Positions 16,071 through 24,572 of a DNA stretch of 33,556 nt are shown here, piece after piece. Position 1 is the first letter of the stretch. Each line of letters starts with the position of its first letter. Source of the DNA: Candidatus Peregrinibacteria bacterium RIFOXYB2_FULL_33_20 (GTDB taxonomy: Bacteria > Patescibacteriota > Gracilibacteria > UBA1369 > GWF2-33-10). A program made the position numbers and the translations under genes. The stretch covers positions 1-33,556 of the forward strand of contig MFXK01000034.1 of NCBI GenBank assembly GCA_001788835.1, given 5' to 3'. A model generated the notes under the pieces. The model was given only the letters and a program-made list of their open reading frames with translations, was not told the DNA's origin and ran no database searches.

Positions 16071-16993
16071 TTCTCCCCCGCTCTCATCTTTGCGCTTCGG
16101 CTTCGTGGATTTCTTTGAATTTCAGCCTCTGAAGGAAGAATTGGATGAGGTGTTAAAACCTTAAACGCTGCTTCCTTCAAAATCTGAAACGGTGGGAATT
16201 TTTCATAGACATCTTTACTCATATCTCTCAATTTATGTTTTACAATTCTATCTTCCAATGAATGGTAACTAATACATACAAGCCTCCCTTTTTCTGAAAT
16301 TAAATTAGGCAAGCCATCCAAAACTTGTTTTAATACTTCTAATTCATCATTAACGGCAATTCTTAAGGCTTGAAAAGTTTTAGTAGCAACGCTTTTTCCC
16401 AAAATTTTTTCTTTTCCATAAACGGCCACTATTGCTTCCAGTAAATCATTTGTGCTTTTAAAAGATTTCTTTCTTCTTGTTTCAAAAATTTTAGTCGCAA
16501 TTTTCCAGGCTTTTGGTTCTTCTCCATAATTTTTCAAAATTTCAAATATTTCTTTCTGTGAATATCTATTCAATAAATCTGCAGCAGTAAAGTTTTTTGA
16601 AGTGTCAAATCTCATATCAAGGGGGCCTTCTCTTAGAAATGAAAATCCTCTGTCAGCAGTATCAACATGTGGGGAGGAAATTCCTAAATCCAGTAAAACC
16701 CCATTAACTTTTTTAATTTTTATTTTTTGTAAAAGGGCTTTTAAGTTTGAGAAATTATCATGTATGGGAATAAATTTTTTTCCGAATTTTTTTAATCTAT
16801 CTTTTGCAAAATTTAAATTTTCCTCATCTTGATCAATTCCAATTAATTTCCCTTTCCCTTCCAGCATTTCTAGAATTTTTTCACTATGCCCGCCAAGTCC
16901 TAACGTCCCATCAACATAAATTCCTTGCTTGTCTGTAATTAGATATTCAATGCTTTCTTTCAGCATTACTGGGACATGTATTTTTTTGTTCAA
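16064..16993 (-). CDS. rsmH: 16S rRNA m4C1402 methyltransferase RsmH (MraW)
   Basis: RsmH methylates N4 of C1402 in the ribosomal decoding centre with S-adenosylmethionine. The 309 residues match the family length. Diagnostic segments are HVPVMLKESI (6-15), the SAM-binding DGTLGLGGHSEKIL (28-41), IGIDQDEENL, LLDLGISSPHVD and DRGFSFLREGPLDMRFD, and near the C terminus ISYHSLEDRIVK and NPRSRSAKMRAGEK. It is the first gene of a short division-related unit with the FtsL-like gene. The usual mraZ upstream is absent: the 340 bases before it contain no gene. A DnaA-box-like 9-mer lies 16-24 bases before the start. Confidence 0.96.
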   Translation of the reverse strand: MNKKIHVPVMLKESIEYLITDKQGIYVDGTLGLGGHSEKILEMLEGKGKLIGIDQDEENLNFAKDRLKKFGKKFIPIHDNFSNLKALLQKIKIKKVNGVLLDLGISSPHVDTADRGFSFLREGPLDMRFDTSKNFTAADLLNRYSQKEIFEILKNYGEEPKAWKIATKIFETRRKKSFKSTNDLLEAIVAVYGKEKILGKSVATKTFQALRIAVNDELEVLKQVLDGLPNLISEKGRLVCISYHSLEDRIVKHKLRDMSKDVYEKFPPFQILKEAAFKVLTPHPILPSEAEIQRNPRSRSAKMRAGEKL

Positions 16994-17333
16994 AACTTGT
17001 GTGCAAAGTGTGTATAACTTTTTTGATCAATTTCTGTATAAAAGTTATCTTTATCTTCTATTATAGTCAATTCCATTTTTTCTAAAATTTCATAAAAGAA
17101 GCCTTAAGAATACTTTTTATGTTCATCTAAATTAGTAGCCAAGCGGATAATTTTAAAAGTGCTTACATTTAAAAATTTATTTGAATTTTTTTCAATTTAT
17201 TGTGCAATAATTTTATTCACAAATTTTCACAATAAAATTTCCTGTTTAAAAAAAATAATATATGATGTAAATATTAATTTAATATTATTTTTCACTTTTA
17301 CTTTCACACTTTTTTCTTTTTTCTATTTTTCTC
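16994..17333. other. 340-bp AT-rich divergent intergenic region with DnaA-box-like 9-mers
   Basis: No credible gene is present between rsmH (minus) and hrcA (plus). Two sites fit the DnaA box consensus TTATNCACA: TTATACACA on the minus strand (17009-17017) and TTATTCACA on the plus strand (17213-17221). Looser ones lie nearby, such as TTTTCACAA. The rest is T- and A-rich. No CIRCE operator is found before hrcA. It probably holds both divergent promoters. Confidence 0.4.
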
Positions 17334-18044
17334 ATGTTAGATCCTCGCAAAAAACAAGTCCTCAAAGCCATAATAGATCAATTCATTAGAACCGCCGAAC
17401 CAGTTGGTTCTCAACATATTGTTGTAAACTACTTTCTCAAAGTATCACCTGCAACAATCAGAAATGATATGTCTATACTTGAAAAAGAAGGCCTAATTTA
17501 TCAGCCGCATACTTCTGCAGGTAGAATACCAACTGAATTTGGATATAGAATATTTATTGAAAACTTTGATGAATTTGAAGATATTGAAAAACGTGCAAAA
17601 AATTATATAGAAAAATTAAAAACACGTTATTTCCTCGAAAAAGCTCAGGAAAAAATATATAATTGCGTGTCAATTCTGGCGGAAGCAACTTCTTGCATTA
17701 GCTTTGCAACAATACCTGGTAAAAATCGTGCCTTTTATTTAGGTATTTCAAATATTTTGAAACAGCCGGAATTTATTCATGAACCATTACAGGCAAGCCA
17801 GATAATTGAAATTTTGGAAGAAAATGATAAGTTTATAAGCATTTTAAATGAATTAGGAATAAATGAAAAAATTAGTGTATTTATTGGCAAAGAAAATTTG
17901 ATTCAAGAAATTGAATCATGCAGTGTTATTGCAACTACCTATAATTATGAAGGCTTTAACGGCAAAATCGGCATCTTAGGCCCAACAAGAATGAACTATC
18001 CTTTCAATGGTGCGGTTTTGAAAGAAGTGAAGAAGATGATTTGA
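17334..18044 (+). CDS. hrcA: Heat-inducible transcription repressor HrcA (short form)
   Basis: HrcA represses chaperone genes by binding the CIRCE operator and is kept folded by chaperones. The N-terminal winged helix is clear: RKKQVLKAIIDQFIRTAEPVGS, then SPATIRNDMSILEKEGLI and the wing HTSAGRIPTEFGYR. The C-terminal end keeps the family signature GKIGILGPTRMNYPF. At 236 residues it is about 100 shorter than the common form, with the loss in the middle domain rather than at the ends, so it is probably functional. It leads the hrcA-grpE-dnaK group, and a perfect CIRCE lies in front of dnaK. The start is an ATG without a Shine-Dalgarno sequence. Confidence 0.93.
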   Translation: MLDPRKKQVLKAIIDQFIRTAEPVGSQHIVVNYFLKVSPATIRNDMSILEKEGLIYQPHTSAGRIPTEFGYRIFIENFDEFEDIEKRAKNYIEKLKTRYFLEKAQEKIYNCVSILAEATSCISFATIPGKNRAFYLGISNILKQPEFIHEPLQASQIIEILEENDKFISILNELGINEKISVFIGKENLIQEIESCSVIATTYNYEGFNGKIGILGPTRMNYPFNGAVLKEVKKMI

Positions 18045-18082
18045 TAATCTTGAGCTTCTTTTACCAATTTAAATTTTTTTGC

Positions 18083-18132
18083 TTTTTATGTGTTTTTTTA
18101 CCTTTGACAAAAAAACATAAAAAATAAATAAT
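18083..18132 (+). promoter_or_regulatory. Candidate grpE promoter overlapping an A/T hairpin
   Basis: TTGACA (18104-18109) and AATAAT (18127-18132) are 17 bases apart and 41 bases before the grpE ATG, a good sigma70-type match. The same stretch can fold into a long A:T stem (TTTTTATG...TTTTTTT, 18083-18099, against A7-CATAAAAAA, 18109-18124). That stem has no G:C core, so termination by it is doubtful. Confidence 0.5.
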
Positions 18133-18172
18133 TTCTTCTGGCAACTTTCAATTTTTACCTTTTTTTTCTATT

Positions 18173-18868
18173 ATGTCCGATCAAACAAATTCACAAAATC
18201 AAGGTTCTCAACAAGGAGATCAATCACAATCAAATAATCAAAATCAAGATTTGGAAAATAAAATCAAGGCTATGCTGGACGCAGAAAATGCCAAGAAAGA
18301 AGATTTGCTTAAAGCTCAAGCAAATGAAGAACAATCAGTACAAAATCAAGACCAGCCTCCAGCTCAAGGCATGCAGGATCCAAAAGATGAATTAATTGCA
18401 AAACTTCAAAAAGAACTTGAAGAAATGAAAAGTATTGCCATACGTGCCACTGCTGATTATCAGAATCTCAAAAAAAGAACTGATGATGAAAAGATGGAAT
18501 ATGTTAAATATGCTAATGCCAAGCTACTTTTAGAAATTTTACCTTTTATAGATAATATGAAGAGAGCTGTTTCTCATTTACCTGAAAATCTTCAATCAAA
18601 TGAATGGGCGCAAGGGGTGATCCATATCGGAAATCAAATGTTAGATACCCTGATGAAACTTGGACTTGAGAAAATCAAAACAATTGGTCAAAAATTTGAT
18701 GCCAATTTACATGAAGCTTTAATGCAAATGCCTGGCGAAAAAGATTTTATTTTACAAGAAGTTGAAGAAGGATATTCTTTAAATGGACGTGTTATCAGAT
18801 ACGCCAAAGTTGTCGTTGGGAATGGAGAATCTGTAAACAATAATAAAGAACCAACTGATGTAAAATAA
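18173..18868 (+). CDS. grpE: Nucleotide exchange factor GrpE
   Basis: GrpE releases ADP from DnaK. The first 65 residues are a low-complexity Gln/Asn/Ser-rich tail (SQNQGSQQGDQSQSNNQNQ), typical of variable GrpE N termini. A long helix for dimerisation follows (about 70-110, ELIAKLQKELEEM), then the signature ADYQNLKKRTDDE. The C-terminal four-helix/beta domain has LLEILPFIDNMKRA, GQKFDANLHEALM and EEGYSLNGRVIRYAKVVV. The length is 231 residues. It lies between hrcA (128 bases upstream) and dnaK (83 bases downstream). It seems to have its own promoter and no CIRCE, so its control may differ from that of dnaK. Confidence 0.96.
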   Translation: MSDQTNSQNQGSQQGDQSQSNNQNQDLENKIKAMLDAENAKKEDLLKAQANEEQSVQNQDQPPAQGMQDPKDELIAKLQKELEEMKSIAIRATADYQNLKKRTDDEKMEYVKYANAKLLLEILPFIDNMKRAVSHLPENLQSNEWAQGVIHIGNQMLDTLMKLGLEKIKTIGQKFDANLHEALMQMPGEKDFILQEVEEGYSLNGRVIRYAKVVVGNGESVNNNKEPTDVK

Positions 18869-18881
18869 TTATTAAAAATAC

Positions 18882-18922
18882 TTGACTGCACAAAATTAGC
18901 ACTCTATAATAAGGAGTGCTAA
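18882..18922 (+). promoter_or_regulatory. dnaK promoter with embedded perfect CIRCE operator
   Basis: TTGACT (18882-18887) and TATAAT (18905-18910) are 17 bases apart, a near-consensus promoter. TTAGCACTC (18896-18904), a 9-base spacer and GAGTGCTAA (18914-18922) form a perfect CIRCE inverted repeat. The -10 box is inside the CIRCE spacer, so bound HrcA would block polymerase directly. The start of dnaK follows 29 bases later. Confidence 0.97.
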
Positions 18923-18951
18923 TAAGAATTTAAAATTTTAAATTTTTCTTT

Positions 18952-20895
18952 ATGTCTATAATCGGAATTGATCTTGGCACTACTAATTCGTGCGTTTCTG
19001 TAATGAAAGGCGGTGAAGCTGTGGTTATACCAAATTCTGAAGGTGGCAGGACCACTCCTTCAGTGGTTGCTATTAAAAACAATGAAACTTCGGTAGGAAC
19101 ACCCGCTAAACGCCAGGCGGTAACCAACGCCAAAAATACTATTTTTTCAGCCAAAAGATTTATTGGTAGAACTTTTGAAGAAGTGAAGACGGAAGGTTTA
19201 GTTGGCAAAATGCCGTTTGAAGTTGTCAAAGGCGATAAGGAAGAGGCTGAAATTGTCCTAGATGGCAAGAAAAGGCAGCCAGCAGAAATTTCTGCCATGG
19301 TTTTACAAAAATTAAAAACTGATGCGGAAAGTTATCTTGGCGAAAAAGTAACAGAAGCAGTCATCACTGTCCCTGCTTATTTTAATGATTCGCAAAGACA
19401 AGCGACTAAAGATGCCGGTCGCATTGCTGGTCTTGAAGTAAAAAGAATTATTAATGAACCAACTGCTGCAGCCTTGGCTTACGGTATGGATAAAAAAGGC
19501 AAAGATAAAAAAATTGCGGTTTACGATTTTGGTGGTGGTACTTTTGATATATCTATTTTGGAAATTGGCGACGAAGGAACAATTGAGGTTTTATCGACTA
19601 ATGGTAACACTCAACTTGGTGGGGACGATTTTGATGAAAAAATTATTGAATGGTTAATCGTTGAATTTAAAAAAGACCAAGGTATTGATTTATCCAAAGA
19701 TACAATGGCCTTACAAAGGCTTAGGGAAGCAGCAGAAAAAGCTAAATGCGAACTTTCTACCCTTCAAGAGAGCAATATTAACCTTCCCTTTATCACTGCT
19801 GATAGTTCCGGTCCAAAACACTTAAATATAAATTTAAACAGGGCAAAACTTGAAGAATTAATTATGCCTTTAATTGAAAAAGCTGAAGATCCTTGTCGGA
19901 AAGCTTTAAAAGATGCCAAAATTTTCGAAAGCGACCTTGATGAAGTAATTTTGGTAGGAGGTTCAACTAGAGTCCCTGCCATTCAAAGACAAGTAAAAGA
20001 AATTTTTGGCAAAGAACCTCATCGCGGAGTAAATCCTGACGAGGTAGTGGCAGTTGGTGCGGCTATCCAAGGTGGTATTTTACAAGGTGACGTGAAAGAC
20101 ATATTACTACTTGATGTTACACCTTTAAGTTTGGGTATTGAAACTCTAGGAGGTATTGCTACTAAATTAATTGAAAGAAATACCACGATTCCGACTGCTA
20201 AATCTCAAATTTTCTCTACGGCTGCTGACAATCAAACTTCAGTTGAAGTACATGTGGTTCAGGGAGAAAGAGAAATGGCCAGTGACAATAAATCTCTTGG
20301 GCGTTTTATTTTGGATGGAATTCCACCTGCTCCAAGAGGAGTGCCTCAAGTAGAAGTTACTTTTGATATCGATGCTAATGGTATTTTGCATGTAACCGCC
20401 AAAGATAAAGGCACGGGTAAAGAACAAAAGATTACCATTCAGGGATCTAGCGGTTTAAGCGAGGAAGAAATTGAAAAGATGAAAAAAGAAGCCACAGAAA
20501 AAGCCGAAGAAGACAAAACCAAGAAAAAATCAGCTGAAGCTCGAAATATAGCAGATAGTTTAGTGTTTCAATCTGAAAAGACTTTAAGAGAAAATAACGA
20601 GAAAATTCAGGAATCAACTAAAAAAAGCGTACAAATTAAAGTTGATGAACTCAAAAAAATCCTAGAAAATAAAGACAGCAAAACTGAGGATATTAAAAAA
20701 GTTAGTGATGAACTTTCTTTAGAATTACAAAAAATCGGTTCGGAAATCTATAAAGCTGCCGGTACTAAGTCAGACGATGGCGTTACCGTGAAAGATATGA
20801 ATAAAGATGAAGATAAAAAAGAGAAAGAAAACGTTGTTGATGCGGAAGTAGTGGATGAAAAGAAAGAAGATAATGAAGATAAAAAAGATAATTAG
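18952..20895 (+). CDS. dnaK: Molecular chaperone DnaK (Hsp70)
   Basis: This is the ATP-driven chaperone that binds exposed hydrophobic segments of cytoplasmic proteins. The 647 residues have all Hsp70 signatures: [14 protein letters not shown] (3-16), [13 protein letters not shown], the phosphate loop [18 protein letters not shown] and [19 protein letters not shown] in the ATPase domain. The interdomain linker is [15 protein letters not shown], followed by the substrate domain and lid and an acidic, lysine-rich C-terminal tail. GrpE and HrcA are encoded just upstream. A dnaJ gene, often next in line, is absent here: a strong terminator follows instead. Transcription is from its own CIRCE-controlled promoter. 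Confidence 0.98.
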   Translation: MSIIGIDLGTTNSCVSVMKGGEAVVIPNSEGGRTTPSVVAIKNNETSVGTPAKRQAVTNAKNTIFSAKRFIGRTFEEVKTEGLVGKMPFEVVKGDKEEAEIVLDGKKRQPAEISAMVLQKLKTDAESYLGEKVTEAVITVPAYFNDSQRQATKDAGRIAGLEVKRIINEPTAAALAYGMDKKGKDKKIAVYDFGGGTFDISILEIGDEGTIEVLSTNGNTQLGGDDFDEKIIEWLIVEFKKDQGIDLSKDTMALQRLREAAEKAKCELSTLQESNINLPFITADSSGPKHLNINLNRAKLEELIMPLIEKAEDPCRKALKDAKIFESDLDEVILVGGSTRVPAIQRQVKEIFGKEPHRGVNPDEVVAVGAAIQGGILQGDVKDILLLDVTPLSLGIETLGGIATKLIERNTTIPTAKSQIFSTAADNQTSVEVHVVQGEREMASDNKSLGRFILDGIPPAPRGVPQVEVTFDIDANGILHVTAKDKGTGKEQKITIQGSSGLSEEEIEKMKKEATEKAEEDKTKKKSAEARNIADSLVFQSEKTLRENNEKIQESTKKSVQIKVDELKKILENKDSKTEDIKKVSDELSLELQKIGSEIYKAAGTKSDDGVTVKDMNKDEDKKEKENVVDAEVVDEKKEDNEDKKDN

Positions 20896-20922
20896 TCACG
20901 ATCAACTGAATTTCATGTGTAT

Positions 20923-20952
20923 AAAAGGGCGAAGCAATTTCTTCGCCCTTTT
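20923..20952. terminator. Intrinsic terminator after dnaK, probably bidirectional
   Basis: A perfect 12-bp stem, AAAAGGGCGAAG (20923-20934) and CTTCGCCCTTTT (20941-20952), closes a 6-base loop. A-runs and T-runs flank a G:C core on both sides, so it could end dnaK (27 bases upstream) and the minus-strand lipoprotein gene that ends at 20979. Confidence 0.9.
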
Positions 20953-20978
20953 ATAAAATTCAAAAAAATATCTATAAA

Positions 20979-21581
20979 TTAGTTGTTGTCATCTGCCTTT
21001 GGTTCATTACTTTCGGCTTCGCTATTAATTGTTTGATATTGAGTCTTAAGTTCAGCAATTTTGGTTTTAGTTAAAATTGATTTATCATCTTCTTGTCCAT
21101 CCAATAGGCCCAAGTTAGTCATCGAAACTCCCTGTCCCCAAGTACCTTTGAATATCATCCCTGCTTCGCTTTTATTAAAAACCAAAACAGTTTTGCCATA
21201 ACTGCCATCAGCAGTTTTCCAAGTACCAGTTAATTGTCCGTCTTTAGTAACTTTCCCTTCAATTATACCCCCCTGTCCGTTGTTAACCCAAATGCCATAA
21301 ACAATATCAGTCAACGCATCAGTTTCTCCGGCGGCAAAAAACGCTATCTGTAAGGCTGTATCTCTATTTTTTACATTATAATAAGCGGTAATTTGATTAA
21401 GGTCATAGGCGGCATCAACAGCTTGCACATTGCTTTCAATTTCTTGTTTTTTCTCGTCAGACATGGTGGGACGACCAGAAACTTCTTTGGTTTGATCAGC
21501 AGATTTTGTGCATGAACTAGCTATTACTATCATAAGACCTGTTAGCGTTAAAACTAGCAACAAATAAAGCTTTTTATTCAT
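20979..21581 (-). CDS. Putative lipoprotein, unknown function
   Basis: From the ATG at 21581 the protein opens with a lipoprotein signal: MNKK, a hydrophobic stretch to residue 20, and ASSC with Cys24 as the likely lipidated residue. A longer frame starting at 21665 adds 28 residues that would bury the signal, so I reject it. The mature 177 residues are polar. A middle part (DIVYGIWVNNGQGGIIEG, then GQLTGTWKTADGSYGKTVL and FKGTWGQG) looks like a small beta-barrel or sheet domain with Gly-Thr-Trp repeats, and the tail is acidic. No family is recognised. It stands alone between the dnaK terminator and the divergent penicillin-binding protein gene and is presumably on the outer face of the membrane. 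Confidence 0.75.
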   Translation of the reverse strand: MNKKLYLLLVLTLTGLMIVIASSCTKSADQTKEVSGRPTMSDEKKQEIESNVQAVDAAYDLNQITAYYNVKNRDTALQIAFFAAGETDALTDIVYGIWVNNGQGGIIEGKVTKDGQLTGTWKTADGSYGKTVLVFNKSEAGMIFKGTWGQGVSMTNLGLLDGQEDDKSILTKTKIAELKTQYQTINSEAESNEPKADDNN

Positions 21582-21715
21582 AAAAGAGAAAGTTAAAAAA
21601 TAAAATTTACCAAAACTCTCAACAAAAAACGATTGGATTGTAGTGAAGTAAACAATGGTTGGCAAGCTAAACTTTTTTAAAGCTGACAGCTCTAACAGTC
21701 AACAGTGATTGATAT

Positions 21716-21744
21716 TTGCACCCTGGTTCTTAAAAGAGTAATAT
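21716..21744 (+). promoter_or_regulatory. Candidate promoter of the penicillin-binding protein gene
   Basis: TTGCAC (21716-21721) and TAATAT (21739-21744) are 17 bases apart and end 32 bases before the ATG at 21777. Both boxes are decent sigma70 matches. No further promoter is evident before the first cysteine-rich gene, so both may share this one. Confidence 0.45.
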
Positions 21745-21776
21745 TGGCAAGTCTTTAAAGATTTAACCTTAAATTA

Positions 21777-24563
21777 ATGAATCCGATTGATATTATTAAA
21801 TTACGCCATTTAAGGCGGATTATTGAAAAACATCAAAATAAACCTTTATATCAAAAATTTTTTATTTATACGTTCCTGTCCTTTATAACATTATTTCTAA
21901 TTGCCGGTCTGGTTTTTGTAATTTTTGTGGTCGTAGTGGCTATTCAATTGCCTAATGTCAATGATTTAGAGAAATACGCTGCCTCGCAATCAAGTCAAAT
22001 TTTCGCTAGAGATGGGACTGTTCTTTATAACATTCATGGTGAAGAAAAAAGAACTAGCATCCCTTTTAACGATATACCTCAGTCTTTGATTAATGCGACG
22101 ATCGCAATTGAAGATGATCAATTTTATCAACATCCAGGCATTGATATTCCGGCAATTTTCAAGGCCATTATCAGTGAGATTACTTTTCAGAATAACCGTG
22201 GTGGTTCAACTATTACGCAACAATATATTAAAAATACTTTTCTAAATTCAGAAAGAAAATATGCGCGCAAAATGGCGGAAATTTTAATGGCTTTAAAAAT
22301 TGAACGTGTTTTTAATAAAAATCAAATTTTGGAGCTTTATTTTAATAGAATTCCGTATGGACATAATGCTTATGGAGTAGAAGAGGCTGCTAAAACTTAT
22401 TTTGGTAAGCATGCCAAAGATTTAAATCTACCAGAAAGCGTAGTCTTAGCTTCTCTGCCTAAAGCTCCCAGTTATTATTCTCCTTATGGCGAACACAAAT
22501 ATCCGAAACTTGCTCGTTTACTCACTGAAGACGAAATTTTATCCAGAAACATTAAAGAACATAGTGATATTAATGATGATGAATTTGTTAATGGCTTAAT
22601 CGGCACAGAAGTATATCTAGACTCTTCTAATAAATATAAAATTTATCTTAACGGCAGAACTGATATCATTTTAGATCGTATGGAAAAACTAGGCTATATT
22701 AATGAAACTGAAAAAAGTCAAGCCACAACAGTTTTGCGTGAAGTTGAATTCAAAAAGTTATATGAAGACATGCATGCGCCTCACTTCGTTCTATGGATAA
22801 AACAACAATTAGAAGATAAATATGGAAAAGATTTAGTTCAACAAGGCGGATTGAAAATTTATACCACTTTAGATCCAAAACTACAGGAAATTGCCGAAAA
22901 TGCCATTAAAGATCGTTTTGATTTTAATGTCAAAAATTATGGAGTCTCAGATGCGGCTTTATTAAGTGTTAATCCTCAGACTGGCGAAATTTTGGCCATG
23001 GTGGGGTCAGCAGATTTTAACAATGATGATATTGATGGCAAGGTAAATATGACTTTAAGTTATATTCCGCCTGGCTCATCTTTCAAGCCTTTTGTTTATG
23101 GCAATGGATTTTTAAGTCATGGCCTAACTTCGGCTACAGTTATTTATGATGTAAAAACTGATTTTGGTGATGGCCGATATCCAAAAAACTTCGATGGAAC
23201 TTTTATGGGACCTTTATCAATTCGTAAAGCTCTTGGACAATCAAGAAATATTCCGGCTTTAAAAGCTTATTTTTTAAGTGGAGAACAAAAAGAAATTTTA
23301 CCATTTACGCAAAAATTAGGCATGATTTATCAAGAACCAAATGTAGAACATGGTTCTTCTTTGGCCTTAGGCGCAACCGGAATTCAATTTATGAGTTTTA
23401 TTCAAGCCTATAGCGTTTTGGCTAATCAAGGCGTCAAACAGCAAATCTACGCAATTTCCAAAATAGAAAATGTGGATGGACAGATCCTAGAAGAGAAAAA
23501 AGTGGATCAAGGCGAACAAGTCCTTGATCCCCAAGTTGCTTATCTTGTTACTGATATTCTTGCCGATTCTTCAGTTAAACTTGGATCTAATCTCATTTTA
23601 AGTGACAGGCCGGTAGCGACAAAAACTGGCACCAGTACTAAGGTTGATTCCAAAAATGAAGATATTATTCTTCCTAAAGATTTACTGGCTATCGGATATA
23701 CCCCAAGCCTTCTAACTGGAGTTTGGACCGGAAATGCTGATGGCTCAGCCGGTAAAGGTTTAGCTGATGGCTATAATACTTCTGCTCCAATTTGGAAAAA
23801 ATACATGACAGAAGCTTTGAGAGATGCTCCAGTTGAAAGTTTTTTTCGTCCTGTTGGTATTACGGAATTACAAATTAGTATAGCTAGCGGTTTATTGCCA
23901 AGCGAGAATACTCCGCCTGCCATGCTAAAAATTGAAAAATTTGCCAGTTTTGCTGTTCCTAATCAGACAGAAGATCCAAGTATTTTCAAAAAAGTTAAAT
24001 ATGATAAATTTAGCAACGCTATTGCTAATGAGTTTTGCCCTCCAGAACTGATTGAAGAACGAGTCGTTAGAAAATATTATGAATTATTTTTTCAATATCC
24101 CCGTTGGATAGTTGGCGTGCAAAATTGGGCTTCAATCCAAGAGGACGCCAGTGAAGGGAAAGAATGTCCATTGCATAATGAGTATACTTTCCAACATGCA
24201 CCAACTTTGTATATTACTTTTCCTCAAGCTTATTCTACTGTTCAGTTAGGGGAAAAACTACCAGTCAGCGTGGAAGTTAATGCTTCCTTCGGTGTACAAA
24301 AAGTAGAATTTTATTTGGATTCCATGCTTAGAGAGACGTTGACTGATAAACCATTCACGACAGATCTATTTATTAATCGCTCTTATAAACCAGGGGAAGA
24401 AATTGAATTAAAAGTAAAAATCACTGACAAACTTTATTACAGCAGTGAAGCGACTATTAAATTAAAAATTGAAAGTGAAGGGGATTCCTTTCCAAATCTT
24501 GAGCAGGAAGTCCAGCCTGCCGATCAAGTTACTGATGCGATGGAAACTCTCACCATTCAGTAA
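21777..24563 (+). CDS. Class A penicillin-binding protein (PBP1A type) with C-terminal Ig-like domain
   Basis: This is a bifunctional peptidoglycan synthase. An N-terminal cytoplasmic segment is followed by one membrane helix (about 28-57). The glycosyltransferase (GT51) domain has IEDDQFYQHPGID with catalytic Glu112, GGSTITQQYIKN (142-153) and KMAEILMALKIER. The transpeptidase domain has SSFK with nucleophile Ser434, SRN (489-491) and KTG (616-618), all intact. After the transpeptidase domain comes an extra region of about 200 residues. It ends in a beta-sandwich-like domain (PTLYITFPQAYSTVQLG, VQKVEFYLDSMLRET) similar to bacterial Ig-like/PKD folds, probably wall-facing. At 928 residues it is long for the class. 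The first cysteine-rich gene begins 10 bases after its stop, suggesting co-transcription. Confidence 0.95.
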   Translation: MNPIDIIKLRHLRRIIEKHQNKPLYQKFFIYTFLSFITLFLIAGLVFVIFVVVVAIQLPNVNDLEKYAASQSSQIFARDGTVLYNIHGEEKRTSIPFNDIPQSLINATIAIEDDQFYQHPGIDIPAIFKAIISEITFQNNRGGSTITQQYIKNTFLNSERKYARKMAEILMALKIERVFNKNQILELYFNRIPYGHNAYGVEEAAKTYFGKHAKDLNLPESVVLASLPKAPSYYSPYGEHKYPKLARLLTEDEILSRNIKEHSDINDDEFVNGLIGTEVYLDSSNKYKIYLNGRTDIILDRMEKLGYINETEKSQATTVLREVEFKKLYEDMHAPHFVLWIKQQLEDKYGKDLVQQGGLKIYTTLDPKLQEIAENAIKDRFDFNVKNYGVSDAALLSVNPQTGEILAMVGSADFNNDDIDGKVNMTLSYIPPGSSFKPFVYGNGFLSHGLTSATVIYDVKTDFGDGRYPKNFDGTFMGPLSIRKALGQSRNIPALKAYFLSGEQKEILPFTQKLGMIYQEPNVEHGSSLALGATGIQFMSFIQAYSVLANQGVKQQIYAISKIENVDGQILEEKKVDQGEQVLDPQVAYLVTDILADSSVKLGSNLILSDRPVATKTGTSTKVDSKNEDIILPKDLLAIGYTPSLLTGVWTGNADGSAGKGLADGYNTSAPIWKKYMTEALRDAPVESFFRPVGITELQISIASGLLPSENTPPAMLKIEKFASFAVPNQTEDPSIFKKVKYDKFSNAIANEFCPPELIEERVVRKYYELFFQYPRWIVGVQNWASIQEDASEGKECPLHNEYTFQHAPTLYITFPQAYSTVQLGEKLPVSVEVNASFGVQKVEFYLDSMLRETLTDKPFTTDLFINRSYKPGEEIELKVKITDKLYYSSEATIKLKIESEGDSFPNLEQEVQPADQVTDAMETLTIQ

Positions 24564-24572
24564 TTGTAATTT

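Noticed and set aside
18083-18124. Rho-independent terminator after hrcA
   Set aside because: The stem is only A:T pairs and overlaps a good grpE promoter, so it is not called as a terminator.
21582-21665. 28-residue extension of the lipoprotein
   Set aside because: It would place the lipoprotein signal inside the protein. The ATG at 21581 gives a normal signal with Cys24.
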